Positions 1-11,518 of a stretch of 64,000 nucleotides of DNA are shown here, piece by piece (positions within the stretch are counted from its first letter, which is position 1; the number at the start of each line of letters is the position of its first letter). The translations under genes were made by a program, and so were the position numbers. Location: the NCBI GenBank assembly GCA_015680685.1, contig MNCI01006679.1:84591-148590 (forward strand), written 5' to 3'. The notes below the pieces were generated by a model. The model was not told where the DNA came from and searched no databases. It saw nothing but the letters and a program-made list of their open reading frames with translations. This stretch comes from Gnetum montanum. Its lineage: Eukaryota > Streptophyta > Gnetopsida > Gnetales > Gnetaceae.

Positions 1-1215
1 CTTCCTATGGTTAGAAACTATTCTATCTTGATGTTAAATATGATTTCTTAAATGGGGATTTGTAAAAATAAATATTTATGTATTAAGCAAAATGATTTGT
101 AGATTCTAAGTTTTCTAATAATGTTTGTATACTAAAAAATTCCCTATATGGGTTAAGACAAGATTCTTAAAAATGGTATATAAAATTTGATGAGTGAATT
201 TGGATTCAAACAATATTCTATAGATGTTAATCTTTATGTTATAAAAATAAAAGATTCATAAAGGATAGTATTAATGTTATTATGTGTTGATGATATTGCA
301 CTCATTGGAGAGAATGTTGAATTAATTAATCAAGTTAAAAATTAGTTGAAAATAAAATTTGAAATGTTAGACCTAGGCCTTCTGAGTTACTTTCTTGGCC
401 TTAAAATTCATAATTGATTGAACTACATACTAATGACTCAAAGAAAATATGTTTTGTATCTATTGAAAGAATATTTTATGATGGATTATGAGCCAAGGTT
501 AAATCCGTTAGACTCAAAAAGTACATCACAAATAGTTTCTTCTGAGCCCATTCCTAATCTCATGGTCTATCAAAAGTTGGTTAGAAAGTTAATCTATTTG
601 ATGAATACATGGATGAATATTACTTATTCAATGAAGTTGTTGTCAAGATTTAACTCTTGCCATGGGTATATAAAGGTACTTAAAGGATAAAAATGAATAA
701 AGAGTAAATTTTGGTTATCCTTCAAAGGTTGATTTAAAAATTCATATAGATGTAGACTATGGAGGTGATCCATGTTCACAATGCTTGACTACTAGTTTTC
801 TTATCAAACATAGTGGAAAGAAAATCTCCTTATGGTTAACCAAACAAATGGTAGTTTTACTATCTTAAATAGAATCAGAATACAAAGTTGTATTAAATAT
901 TGTTCCTAAATTAAAGTAGGTTGATCAACTATTCAAAGAACTTAAAGAATATGTATTCTTTTTAATTGCAAAATTTTATGATAATTAAATTGAAATAAAG
1001 TTAATTAAGAATATAGCTTTTCATGAGAGGATAAAACATAGTGAAATTGTAGTGTATTACATTTATCATGATTTTGTTGAAGGATTTATTTCTTCAATAT
1101 ATATCAACAAAAATGATCAACTTGTTGATGGTTTCACTAAATCATTAAGTGTTAAAAATTTCAAAAAATTTGGAAATGGATTAAACTTACAATGTTTTAA
1201 ATAAAACTTATGCTT
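1..1215 (+). pseudogene. Ty1/copia RT C-terminus and RNase H, decayed
   Basis: Translation across frames gives the typical end of a copia polyprotein. There is a degenerate 'DV..AFLNGDL' core near 30-60, the 'LGLKIH' motif near 400-412, 'QRKYVLYLLKE' near 436-468, then 'YQKLVRKLIYL' and 'DITYS'-like text to 690. RNase H follows, with the 'D.DYGGD' and 'ESEYK' remnants near 750-880 and the 'INKNDQLVDGFTKSL' end near 1105-1150. Multiple stops and frameshifts make it non-functional. The longest open piece is 418-690. The 5' part of the element lies outside the window. The family assignment is secure; no autonomous function is left. Confidence 0.9.
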
Positions 1216-1218
1216 CAT

Positions 1219-1229
1219 TTAATGGAGGG
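1219..1229 (+). other. Polypurine tract of the copia element
   Basis: The short purine-rich run TTAATGGAGGG lies just after the RNase H end and directly before the LTR start. This is the standard place and composition of a copia plus-strand primer. Confidence 0.7.
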
Positions 1230-2097
1230 TATTGAAGATAGTTAAATTCTTTACTTTTTTTTTTTGGTTAAGTTTGATTATGATATCTTTCTTAGTTATG
1301 ACCATAAGTAATATGTTACATTGTCATAGTATTCTTATAGTAACACCATCACAATGTTATGATTAAACATTCTATTTTTTATCTTAAATAATGTTAACTA
1401 AGTTATGTTATTTAATGTTTAGTATGGTTGTGACATTTTAAGCTTCGAATGCATCATTTTGTGTACCTTAAATAGCCACTAAATTTTACATTTTATTATT
1501 ATTAGACTGTTAAATTTCTTTCCTATCTTATCTAGCTGAAAGGTTACTTACTACAGATCCAAAAATTAACATGAACTAGTTTCATTATGTCACTAGAAAG
1601 ACATGTTAACCAATGGACAAGGTCCACAACATAAACATTAATAATTAATTAATTATTTCTAATGACTCTAATTAATAATTCATAATATTTTCTTGTTTTT
1701 TGGCTTTGTTTTCAATATGGAAGTTATTTGATCTCTTGGTGGTGGGCTTTGGATGAGATAATGCAATGTCATTGCAAGAGATATGGAGTTGGTTTGGGCT
1801 CCTAATGGATAGATATGAATGATTATTTTAATCAAAATTTACACAATGTCATTTTGGTGGTGGGCTATGATGTCATTCTTATAAATTAGTATATATAGAC
1901 ATGTACCCCTTAGAGTTTTTCATATTTCTTTCAAACGAGAAGGAATTTTTTGTTATTTCCAAAGCATAGAGCCTTCCAAATATCATAACTTCTAGACCCT
2001 AAGCCTTGTTAGTGTAATTATACAATCCTTAAGCTCATGTAGTTGAGCTCTTTATTGTGGAAAATTTGAGGAGTGGATTTTAAAAAACTTTCTAACA
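1230..2097 (+). repeat. 3' LTR of the copia element
   Basis: The stretch begins TATTGAAGAT (expected TGTTGAAGAT with one change) right after the polypurine tract and ends TCTAACA, giving near-complementary ends. An AT-rich promoter-like block with overlapping TATA sequences sits at about 1879-1898. The partner 5' LTR is upstream of the window, so length and ends rest on motif reading alone. No target duplication can be tested. Confidence 0.65.
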
Positions 2098-2366
2098 TCC
2101 ATTTTTGAGCTCACTAAGAATATTAATAATTAAAATAATAAATTTTAATTAATAATTTAATAAATTAGTTACCTTAGAACCCTAGGAATGATATTTCATA
2201 ATCACCTAATGTTACTAATGTTGTAATTTTGAATTTTTAATTCATGCTAAGGATCAAAATCATAATGGCAATGTTAAAATACTAATGATTAATCCTTGGC
2301 GATTATAAATGACACTTAGATAAATTCTTGAAGTAGAAGACCCCTGATAGCCCAAGAAGGAAAGGC
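2098..2366. other. Unassigned AT-rich spacer
   Basis: Between the copia LTR and the decayed ORF2 relative I see no open frame, no repeat termini and no RNA gene. It may be the degraded leader or intron of the element that carried ORF2. Confidence 0.4.
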
Positions 2367-4860
2367 AACATGAAGAATGTGGTAGATGTAGGGAATGAGG
2401 ACGAGGATGAGAACAACCACAACGATTCCATGCAAAAGAACAAGATCAGGAAGTAAATTAACTCATGCCACAAGTACAAAAATTATAGCAATTTGCATAG
2501 GCAAAAGAAGTAGTACCACCTACTCCAAAAGTAGGCAAGTAAATCACACTTTTCATTGCATGTGTTGAGACTATTAGTGATAAGTCCGTCATGAATAATG
2601 TAATTATAGATCTCAATCTCTAGGCCATTTCTAGAGATTTCACCATAGGAGGTATGTGAGGAGCTTCATGATTTTCATCTTTAACCAATTATACTAACCA
2701 ATAGAAAATAATGTCTAGGTAAAATGTACAAATTCTAGCAAAATATGTAGGAAGATGCCTCAATTATAGTTAAGGGAATCTCAATGTCTTATGATTTTGA
2801 AGTCATTATTATAGTGTTGATGTTGCCTAACATAGGTACAACAACTATTATGATCTTCACTTAGTTTGATCATAATACCAAATGTCTATAATCAAAGAGA
2901 GCCTATAGAGATAAGAAGAAATAGTGTGGAGCCCTATTAGTAGTTGAGGAAATTTACTTCAAGATATGGATCTACCACATCTATCCCATCAATCTCCTAA
3001 ATAAAATATCAACCTATGTAGCAAAAGGAAGTATCATACTAAGTGGAAAGCATCCAGTCAGGATAGTTCATCTATTTTTCTTGGAGTTCAAAAGACAATT
3101 TAAGGAGAAGCAAACCTATAGGCTAATACTTTCATTTTCATGTCTCATCAAGAAGCTTTGCAAGTAAGCTAGGATATTAGGATACATAAATAATATGGTT
3201 ATGAGGGCTTCTAATATAGCATTTACTAGAATAATGAAGCATGTAATAACAAAGGTGGATCAAGAATAACCACCTACCAGCACTAACATCCCACAACACA
3301 TACCTATGGTAGAAAGAGTTGATGTTAGACTGAGCACTTATGTTTCTATAGAACATGTTAGGGTCTGCTATCTAGCAATGAGCCATCTATAAGAAATGTT
3401 ATAGATTATAAGCTAGAGGGTTGTATACATTCAAAAATTCTTGATCACATTCTTTGATGAATCTAAAATCTCTAAGGACTTAGTATCAGGAAGAATTTTG
3501 ATGTAACTTACAAGTAATGAGTAGACCACATGGATTTCTTGAAATGCAATTACATTCTAGGTTATCCTTACATCTAGTGATTAGATCATAATCTTAATTA
3601 TGTGCCACAAAGGCTAGGTAGATGTTGCTAAAATGTTATAGAATATGTAAGCACTTTTTCTGAATGTTCTTGTGGTTTTCATTCCTAAATTTGCCAATGC
3701 CTAAGATGTTTAGGAGGTTGAAAGTGTTTGAGGAGTTGGTGGCTTAATTAGCATAGTAGTGTGCAAGGATGCCCTTGACTAATTGATCTAGAATGGCCAA
3801 ATTATTAATGACATTTTCAAGATCCCTGATAATATTATGGTGGTCCAGTCTAACCAATCTCAATAAACAAGAAGTTGGTGCTCACTAAGACCCAACTAGA
3901 GCATGTAGAATTAAAAGTTCAATAGTTGCAAAATGAGGTAGTCTAAATTTGTGCTCAGATATAGGATCTAATTAGGTTTATGAGACTAAAATTACTTAAT
4001 GACTTTAGAACTAAGGAATTTCATCACTTAATCACCAAGAAACACTAATTAGAAATGGAATGATAGAAGGACACATGAGATGCATTTATCACTGATGGTA
4101 AGGCTTATGTCTTACAAAAGAACATCATGTTGGGGCATGAGAATAAGGAATAGACAACAGAGAACTAGAGCTTGACATAATTAGCATAGGAGAAGGAACA
4201 ACTTAAAACTTAACCAAGTTACCTTTGAGAGAAATTTATTAAGGTAAATGCAAAAATTAAGAGGTTAGCAAGGAAAAATTGGAACTTATTAATGGTAAAT
4301 ATTTATGCATTATATCAAAGGTATACAACTAAAATTGGGACCTAGAAAGACAAGGTTACGAAGTAGGATATGTTTAAAAGACATTATAGAAAATAAGTAG
4401 GCCTCTAAAAGAAGATTAGTGAGAAGGAAATCAAAGAAGACGAGTCCCAAATCAATGCTACTTTACAATAAACTATAGATGCCACTTAGAAAAGTATTTT
4501 GGATGAAATCTTGATATTTCACTAGGTGGAGATTAAAACCAAGGATTTGCAGATAGCATAACTAACCTAGCATATGGAACTTTTTAGCCTCTGCTATGAA
4601 ATTCTCACCATGTAAATAATTGACTATCCTAGAAATGAAATGGAGAAACAAGTTGGAGAAACATTTTCATTGTTTGATGATGAGAAAAAATTGCATGATG
4701 AGATAAAGAGAAAGCTTCAAATAGTAAAGACAAAGCTAGAAGTTCTCTAGTCACAATACACCATACAACATTATGTTGTGGATAACCTAGAAAAAAGATT
4801 AGTAAATTAATAGAAGCTACATAAAAAGTAGAAGTATTCAACTATTTTTTTTCCTAGATT
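2367..4860 (+). pseudogene. Ancient relative of family G ORF2 (coiled-coil protein)
   Basis: No long frame survives, but three blocks match the ORF2 of the element at 51445-54221 in the same order and spacing. A block near 3125-3270 ('SCLIKKLC' then 'LGYINN') pairs with 'PCLIRKLC' then 'GYTNDV' near 52220-52290. 'DALD-stop-LI-stop-NGQ' and 'FKIPDNIMVVQS' at 3769-3870 pair with 'DALD..LEIGQ' and 'FDIPQDVTVIQS' at 52908-52990. A long charged helical region at 4000-4800 pairs with 53150-53930. Many stops are TAG where the relative has CAG or CAA codons. It is a third, more divergent copy of the same protein. No family G LTR was found around it, so its carrier is unknown. Host-gene origin is possible but not shown. 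Confidence 0.65.
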
Positions 4861-5746
4861 TCATAAGTAAGCAATATGTTTTAAAGTCTATCATGACCAA
4901 GGAAGATTCCAATAACTGCCAATTTAGCCAATCTAGCTTGAACCATAGATGATTGAAAAAAAATATTGAAAAAGTATCAAGTCATACTAAATTATCTCTA
5001 TTAGCACATTTAAACCATTCCATGAAGTAGACTTTATGATGTTATGGTGCTTTAAGAGGAGATATACATTTTCTTTTAAAAAAATGGTAGCCTGGAAGGC
5101 CTGCATTACAGCAATTATATCATTGAGAAATTATTTGAAAGTTTGACATTAAGAACTTTGAAAGAAGTATTGATTGGGAACCCATATGCTCAAAATGTCT
5201 TTAAAAAATTTGGTGGTCTAATTGTCTTGATAGTATTGAATTTCGTGATTTGAAGATAACACAGAAAAGAACACTTCTATCTAATAAATCTCATGATTAA
5301 GAAATAAGCTTTATTAGGAGAAGCTTTGAGGAGTTTTTAAGGGAGGAAATATATAATAACACAAACTATTTGATTTTAGTATTTGACAATGGGACTATTA
5401 AAATGTTCTCTTTGGTAATAAAATGGGCTGTATTTATTCTCCCTAGTTTTGATTCTTCATATTAACAATCATATGGTGATATTTAGCATGGAAAATAAAC
5501 ATATGATTTTGGTATTGAGACTAACTATCAATTGTAGATCATTTTTCTTGTAGCTCAGGAGAAATGGTTTTGCACCTTCTTAAAATTCATTAAGTTGGAG
5601 CTTTTACATGGCTCAAGTTCAACATATTCAAATTATGTTGGAGAAGCCTCCATGTGGGTTCAACTATGGCACTAGGTATATATTAATTCTCCTCCTTAAT
5701 GATGTTTTTGGGGGTTCTAAGTGCCATTGTTTTCCAGCTTCTGGTG
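4861..5746. other. Unassigned spacer before the family T LTR
   Basis: AT-rich sequence with no coding frame of note and no match to other parts of the window. It is probably the flank into which family T inserted, or further decayed element sequence. Confidence 0.4.
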
Positions 5747-6640
5747 TGAAACACCATAAAATTTCATGACCCTCATGCTTCAGTAGGGTCTTGGAATTTA
5801 GGCAAGGACTTCGACAAGTGCAGCGTCATGATAGTCCAGCAGGAAAATGTAGGCACCAAGGTTGGACTATCCAGTCCGGCAAGTTTTCTATCTCTAGAGC
5901 TAATAGGCCTGATGGACTCTCCAGCTTGACCAACTGGACAATTGACTCGGTTGACAGTCTACCTAGAAATTATGCTAGGAGTTGCTGAAAGTGTTTGAGA
6001 TGAGCAAAATAGTTCGGAAAGTTTTCTAGTGAGAAGTCTGCTATGCTATGTAGTGTAGCAAGCCTTGAAAGATAGTTGCTCAAGCGTCCAAGTGCGAATT
6101 GACAAAGTGATTGCAAAGACAAGTCAAGATGCAGTCAACAGAAGGTGCTACGCTATGCTACACTATGTAGCATAGCATAGCGTAGCAAAGGAAGAGCAGA
6201 AAGGCCCATATTGCTAAGTGATTGTAATAAGAAAATGACACTTTGACAAGACTTCAGCCTCCAAAACTCCCTACCCCACTTAGTCCTCAGGCCTCGAGCA
6301 AAGTTTCTTACTAGAATATTGTGAATTAAACAAGGAAGCATGATATGTTAGCTGCTACACTGTGCTATGCTAAATAGTATAGCATAGCGTAGCAACAACA
6401 AAAAAACTATAGAAGTGTTTCAGACACGAGTTCAACAAGTCCAAGGGCTTCCCGACATAAAGGAAAAAAGTTGTAGTTGTTAGCATGACTAAGCCTTAGA
6501 CAAATGCTTTTCAGCTCCAACACAAATTTTAGTCAAGACTAGTAGCTATGCTATGCTACGCTATGTAGCATAGCACAACGTAGCAATTAGCCACTTACAC
6601 TACGCTAATGTGCTTGACAGCGTGAGTAGTGCAACATTAG
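5747..6640 (+). repeat. Family T 5' LTR, left half, interrupted
   Basis: The sequence starts TGAAACACCATAAAATTT and runs nearly collinear with the LTRs at 25382 and 36204, up to the family T text GTGCAACATT at 6630. There the family G LTR begins. The matching right half (homologous to about 26268-27179) is not found anywhere after the insertion, so it was lost with part of the internal region. The half-LTR contains several TAGCATAGC-type inverted repeats, for example 6147-6186 and about 6548-6585. Bases just upstream (TGGTG) do not match those after the 3' LTR (TCTAC), so no target duplication is visible. Confidence 0.8.
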
Positions 6641-7512
6641 TGATGAGTCATAAATTTGCTAGCTATCATATCGCAGCAGCCGTGATATCACAGTCATGAT
6701 ATCACATCCATGATATCGTGTACGTGATATCATAGCCTAGCCACGATATCGCATAAGCGATATCGTGGCCTGCCTCAGTTTCTAGAAAGAAGAGGTGCCT
6801 TTCCTTGTTCTAGGACTTAGTTCCTAGTTCCTTACCCAAAATCTTGTAGTTTTTCCTTCTTAGAGTTAGAATTATTTCCCAGTGTATGTCCATAGTGTGG
6901 TGATTGTAATTGTATGGCATCTTTATTCGAGTGTGACGTACTTGGACACACACATGACTAGAAATAAAGATCGAGATTACTTCATCATTGCAGCATTCAC
7001 TTAGTTTAATTATTTACTTAATTGTTATTTACTACTTTCTTAGCTAATATATCTTCACCCTGAACTCCTGTTAAAAGTGGAATGAGTACGACTTGATCAT
7101 GAGCATTTAAGTGTGACTACTTGGTAACCCAGTAGCCTACCTAGGATCTGCGCTTGGTAATCCCAGTGGTAGTTGTGCACGAACTCCAAGATGTGTACAG
7201 ATGATTAAGGAATGGATACTCATCGTACTTAGGCTAGCTTAGATTCTCTCTCATCCTTTCTCTCTTAGCTTAGTTAATATTACCTTCCATTACACTAAGG
7301 AGTAGCATTAGCATAGGAACACATCATAAACCTCACTCTGGACTAAACCATACGTGACTAGTTAACACTAGTCCAGATGGGAAGATAGTGAACTATGAGC
7401 TAAGGATAACTATCTAGATACCACAACTAGTCCATCTACGGAGTTCGACCGGATCGTGCGTGAAATGCTTGTATTCGTATGGTTGAGTGTAGGGGTACCT
7501 CGCCACTCATCA
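6641..7512 (+). repeat. Family G LTR, first (5') copy
   Basis: The LTR starts TGATGAGTCATAA and ends CCACTCATCA; the ends are inverted repeats (TGATGAGT/ACTCATCA). It is followed one base later by a primer-binding site. U3 at 6667-6768 carries seven or so GATATC palindromes. The TATA position is mutated (TTTCTAGAAAG) compared with the other copies. AATAAAGATCGAGATTAC near 6963 is the conserved polyadenylation region. Close copies lie at 12473, 46948, 54389 and 63514. Confidence 0.93.
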
Positions 7513-7513
7513 T

Positions 7514-7532
7514 TGGCACCGTTGTCGGGGAT
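7514..7532 (+). other. Primer-binding site, tRNA-Asp type
   Basis: TGGCACCGTTGTCGGGGAT lies one base after the LTR. Plant tRNA-Asp 3' ends give TGGCGCCGTTGCCGGGGAT as complement, so two C-to-T or G-to-A changes separate them. This primer is known from Athila/Tat-type gypsy elements. Confidence 0.88.
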
Positions 7533-7653
7533 GATGCTAGTTATCTAGATTAGTTATATCATACAAGGTCACTGTATAGGAATTAATGATATATCTTTCA
7601 AGAAGAAATAATTACAAAAAGTCACATACGAATTCACACACAGTTTCACAATC

Positions 7654-9650
7654 ATGCCTCTCCTACAAGACTATGATAATGCCACATCTAGTGAGGAAAT
7701 TCATTGGAGAACCAACGAATTATTTGACAATGAAGATTGGAGTATGCAACCCAAGGTGCGGGTTTCTTATAAACATAAATGAAGGTAACATCATCCCAAC
7801 ACACGAAAGCATAACTTACATGATGATGATGAACCCCTACTGGCCACTACAAGCCTAATGCAAATACAAGAGGCTATTCAAATCTCCCGTAGGCATCGTA
7901 AAGAGAGCCATCTACCCAGGCTCGATTTAAAAAACTTCCCTAATTTCTTAGGAGGCTATGACTTAGATCTGCATCAACATTTACAAGCCTTCTACGATGC
8001 CTACGCATGGAACAACATTGATAATGGTTGGAAAAAACTCAAGCTCTTCCCTATGACACTCGTTGGCCAAGCAAAAGTATGGTATAGATCATTAAAACCA
8101 AATTTAATACGACGTTGGCCAACAATGGTGGAAGTCTTTAATGAAAGATATCAAACCTGCGTAAGAGTGTTGGCCTTGAGGAAACAAATCCAAGAGTGAA
8201 AACAAGCATAACATGAACCCTTGAACATGGCCTTAGAAAGATATTATGCACTATTAAACAACTATCTAGGCCATGAGTTCTCCGAAGAAAGGCTAATGTA
8301 TCATATCATTGATGGGCTTCGTGATGAAACAAGAAAGATCCTAGGGATGTATGCCCAAGGATAACTATATGATCTATGAACCCATCAATTACAAGAGCTT
8401 ATTAAGCGGGTAGCAAAAGAAGAGGAGAAATGGCTAGATGGGAGAGTGTTGAAAAACATCTACAGGACTAGAATCTCAAGTTAACAAAGGTTCATAATCA
8501 CAAAAGGGGAAATCAACCAATCTCAAGGAGGAAAAATCATCTTTGCCAACACAGCAATCACTAGAAGAAGTTGAGGAAAAGATCAATAAGATGTTGGAAT
8601 GGACACATAAAAAGTGTGAAGAATTTATTGATATAATTGGAGATAGAGTTTTGACAACCTGAGAAGCAAGACAAAGTATCATTAGACAATTGGAAAGAAG
8701 GGATAAGGAAAATAAGAGCTCAACTACCAATCACACGTATGAATGCAACATTTTCCTATACGATCACCCCAAGGGCCAATGCCCAATCTTGTTACATTTA
8801 TATGAGCATTGGAGAAGCACGTTACATCCCAAGTTCATATAGAGATACTATGTTCGATCAGAGTGGCATCAATCCTAGTCATGGGGGAAGCCACCCCTAA
8901 ACTGGAGACAACCTTCATAGCATCCGAATCCAAATGCTTATCTAGTCCAATACCCTATTTCTCCAACTGGGCCAACATACCCTATCTCACTGCATTATCA
9001 TTATCCTCAATACTATTAGCCTATGTCCTCAACACAACCATTGCCTTATGCACCTTACACTTCTCCTAATTTTCAAAATTCTCATCCTTCCCTCCTATAT
9101 CACCACCAACTATTCCTAAGGTGTCTGCATCATAGCAAAAACCCCCGAACGTTACTTGTGCTACTATTGCCAACAGCAGTGAGAGACCTTAGCAACATCG
9201 AAGGCATCCCTTCTTTAGAAATCACCCTAGGAAGGGACAATAGAATTCCAAGGCCATTGCATCCTCCAACTCAGCACAACTCCAACACTATGGTGCATCC
9301 TTCTCTTCGAACCCAACGCCTCGTGCTACTTCATAAGGGCCACCAATTAACACTCCAACAACAATACAGCCCAATGAATACAGCCATGGAGGGTGACATC
9401 CTGATCCTTGCATACCATCTAATGGTCCCAATTATCATAGTGGGTCAACTCGTTATCTGGAAGCTACATCTTATAAATTGCCTCACTATGCTTACTATAA
9501 TTAGGTGTGTGAACCCCGATGGGGTAAGTATGACCAGGTCCTAATATTTCTAACATGCAAGGATCCTCATCTTTCATTTATTAATCTTTGCCATCCTCAA
9601 CCGTTTAGTTATGGGGGATATCCCCCATTTGAATAACAAGCAAGATTAAT
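7654..9650 (+). pseudogene. Family G gag, first tandem copy
   Basis: The frame opens at the ATG in 'MPLLQDYDNA' and is conserved with copies at 13467 and 47924. It shows the retrotransposon gag core: 'LPRLDLKNFPNF' and 'WKKLKLFPMTLVGQAKVWYRSL' near 7910-8090, then 'MALERYYALLNN' and 'RLMYHIIDGL' near 8230-8320. A zinc-knuckle remnant near 8750-8785 has lost one cysteine (CNIF instead of CNIC). A proline-rich tail follows to about 9650. It acts as the nucleocapsid/capsid precursor in this class. Several stops and shifts disable it; the longest clean piece is 7858-8199. No protease or RT follows. Confidence 0.88.
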
Positions 9651-11518
9651 AAATTTTTTTCATTTTCTTCAATTTAATATCTTTTTTTTTCTAGTTTTTC
9701 ATTTTTCAATTTCTTGTTTTATCTTTTCATCTTTTTGTCTTCTTACATTTTTAAAAGTTATCTCGTCTATGAATAAAACACTCATGTGGCTTGTTGGTTG
9801 AGGTGTGTTCTATGTTATCGAGTCTTGAGTGATCAATTATGTGGATAGCGAGCCCATTACACCCACTCATCCATTCTACAAATAAGAGGTTCTAAACGAG
9901 GGTACAGTGATATTCTTGACATTTTTAAAACTCAAAATTAATTTTGTGTTCATTGTACCCAAAATGAAGAAGGATGATCCAAGAGGGAATGATTAGGATG
10001 TGACATCAAGGGGACTTGCAGATTATCTTTGGTGACATTTGTGGGAGTTTTCATGCAACGTGGTTGTACTAAGATCCTTGTAGATCTAACAAAAAAATGG
10101 GAGTAAGAGTAATCAAAAGGCACTTAAAAATCCAATGCTGTTATAGGGGGGTTCCATTGGAAAGACATGCACCCATGCCTGATGGTTGGCGGCTTCTTTG
10201 GATTTAGCAATCGATAAACAAGAAGAAAAAAAAAACAAAGGAAGTGCCAAAAAACAAAAATCACTCCTCCCTTGAAAAAAATGCCAAGTGATCGTATGCC
10301 TTGTTGTTTTGGTACTCTCATAGTCGCTCATCATGGGATGAAACAATCCAGTGTCACTGATCAGATGAATGGACTTAATCCTGATCTTGGAACGACAGGT
10401 TAATGACACCTTAATCATGCATTACACATAGGATTCACTGTGCCATGGGTCAGTTACCTCATGTCCCAATATCTACAATCCCTTCTATAGTTCATCTCAT
10501 CTCACTGTTCGTGTAATTGTAGCTCGTGTTGTGTGTAATGTAGAATTAGTACCTTATTCCGGTGATATTTACATGTGTGTGTTTTATGAAACCAGTGTGG
10601 ATTACATTTAACCCTTCGAGTACCCACAGAAACTTTTAAGTGTGGTTATGCAAGGGCATTATAGGTTGGAACTTGATTTGGGGAGGACCCACTTGCGTAA
10701 TTTTTGTAATTTTCACTCATAACCCATCTTCCGCACATCATCTGTTATCCTTAGCATATTGCCAACAATTTTCTTTCCCTTATTACTATCCCTCCGATTC
10801 AACATTCCTATGAACCATCACATAGCCTTTTCCCCTACCGTATTAGGTCCTTATTAATAAATTCTACACCATCATAATTTTCGTGCCTTCAGAACTAGTT
10901 GAATTACCCTGGAACCCTTTAACAATCATCCAGATGTCCTTAGTTTACATTGTTTAATTTCAAAGAAATATTTAAAATTTAGTACATTCTCTAAGTGCCC
11001 TAACTTCGATGAAAATATATATGCGTGACCCCCTTGTGGTAATCAACATCATTTGCAACTATTCACGTAGGGGAAGTTTTTCAAATTCCTCTCTACAACT
11101 CACGATTATGCATCCCTTGCTTTCATATCCATAACTCGCTCGTTGGTACTCCAATTTTCATTTTGTTTGAACCTACTTGAACCTGGAGTGTTCAGCTTAG
11201 TCATGGGGGAGGGGCACACACCAAATATCACATAAATTTTTTGAAATTAATTATCACCTAAAGAACATATTTAAGGGTAATTAGTTGTAAAATTAAGAAT
11301 AAAATGTGTCAAAAACAATTTCATCCCCTTAGCTATAACAGAAAATTAAATTTGGAAACCACCTAAGCAAAGAGGACTCAACATTGAAATGTTTATGGGA
11401 CATGTTCCTCCAATAATTAACATCACATGGAAATAAAGTAAATCTATTAAGGCAAGAAGTAAGGTATAACCTAACTTTGATAACAACCTTACTAACGATT
11501 GGTCCCGTGTTATTGCAG
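9524..11518 (+). other. Putative intron between gag tail and ORF2
   Basis: GGGGTAAGTATG at 9521 contains a donor matching the U1 consensus. The element copies at 15390 and 49795 keep the same GTAAGTATG. The other end is GTGTTATTGCAG at 11507-11518, touching the ORF2 ATG, with TACTAAC at 11490-11496 as an ideal branch point. The enclosed sequence after the gag stop has no coding frame, apart from short chance ORFs near 10113-10418. A gag tail exon would join ORF2 out of its ATG frame, so the donor actually used could be another one in the leader. Splicing is inferred, not shown. Confidence 0.5.

Noticed and set aside
6153-6341. Minus ORF in the family T half-LTR
   Set aside because: It overlaps LTR hairpins and is not conserved in the LTRs at 25382 and 36204.
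9023-9544. Plus-strand ORF of 173 codons within gag
   Set aside because: It is an out-of-frame reading of the low-complexity gag tail; the real tail frame is the one with 'NVTCATI' and the zinc-knuckle upstream, as seen at 49392-49790.
10113-10418. Minus-strand ORF of 101 codons
   Set aside because: It lies in the putative intron of family G, overlaps an A-rich stretch that gives its Phe/Leu-rich run, and is not kept in the 50 kb copy.
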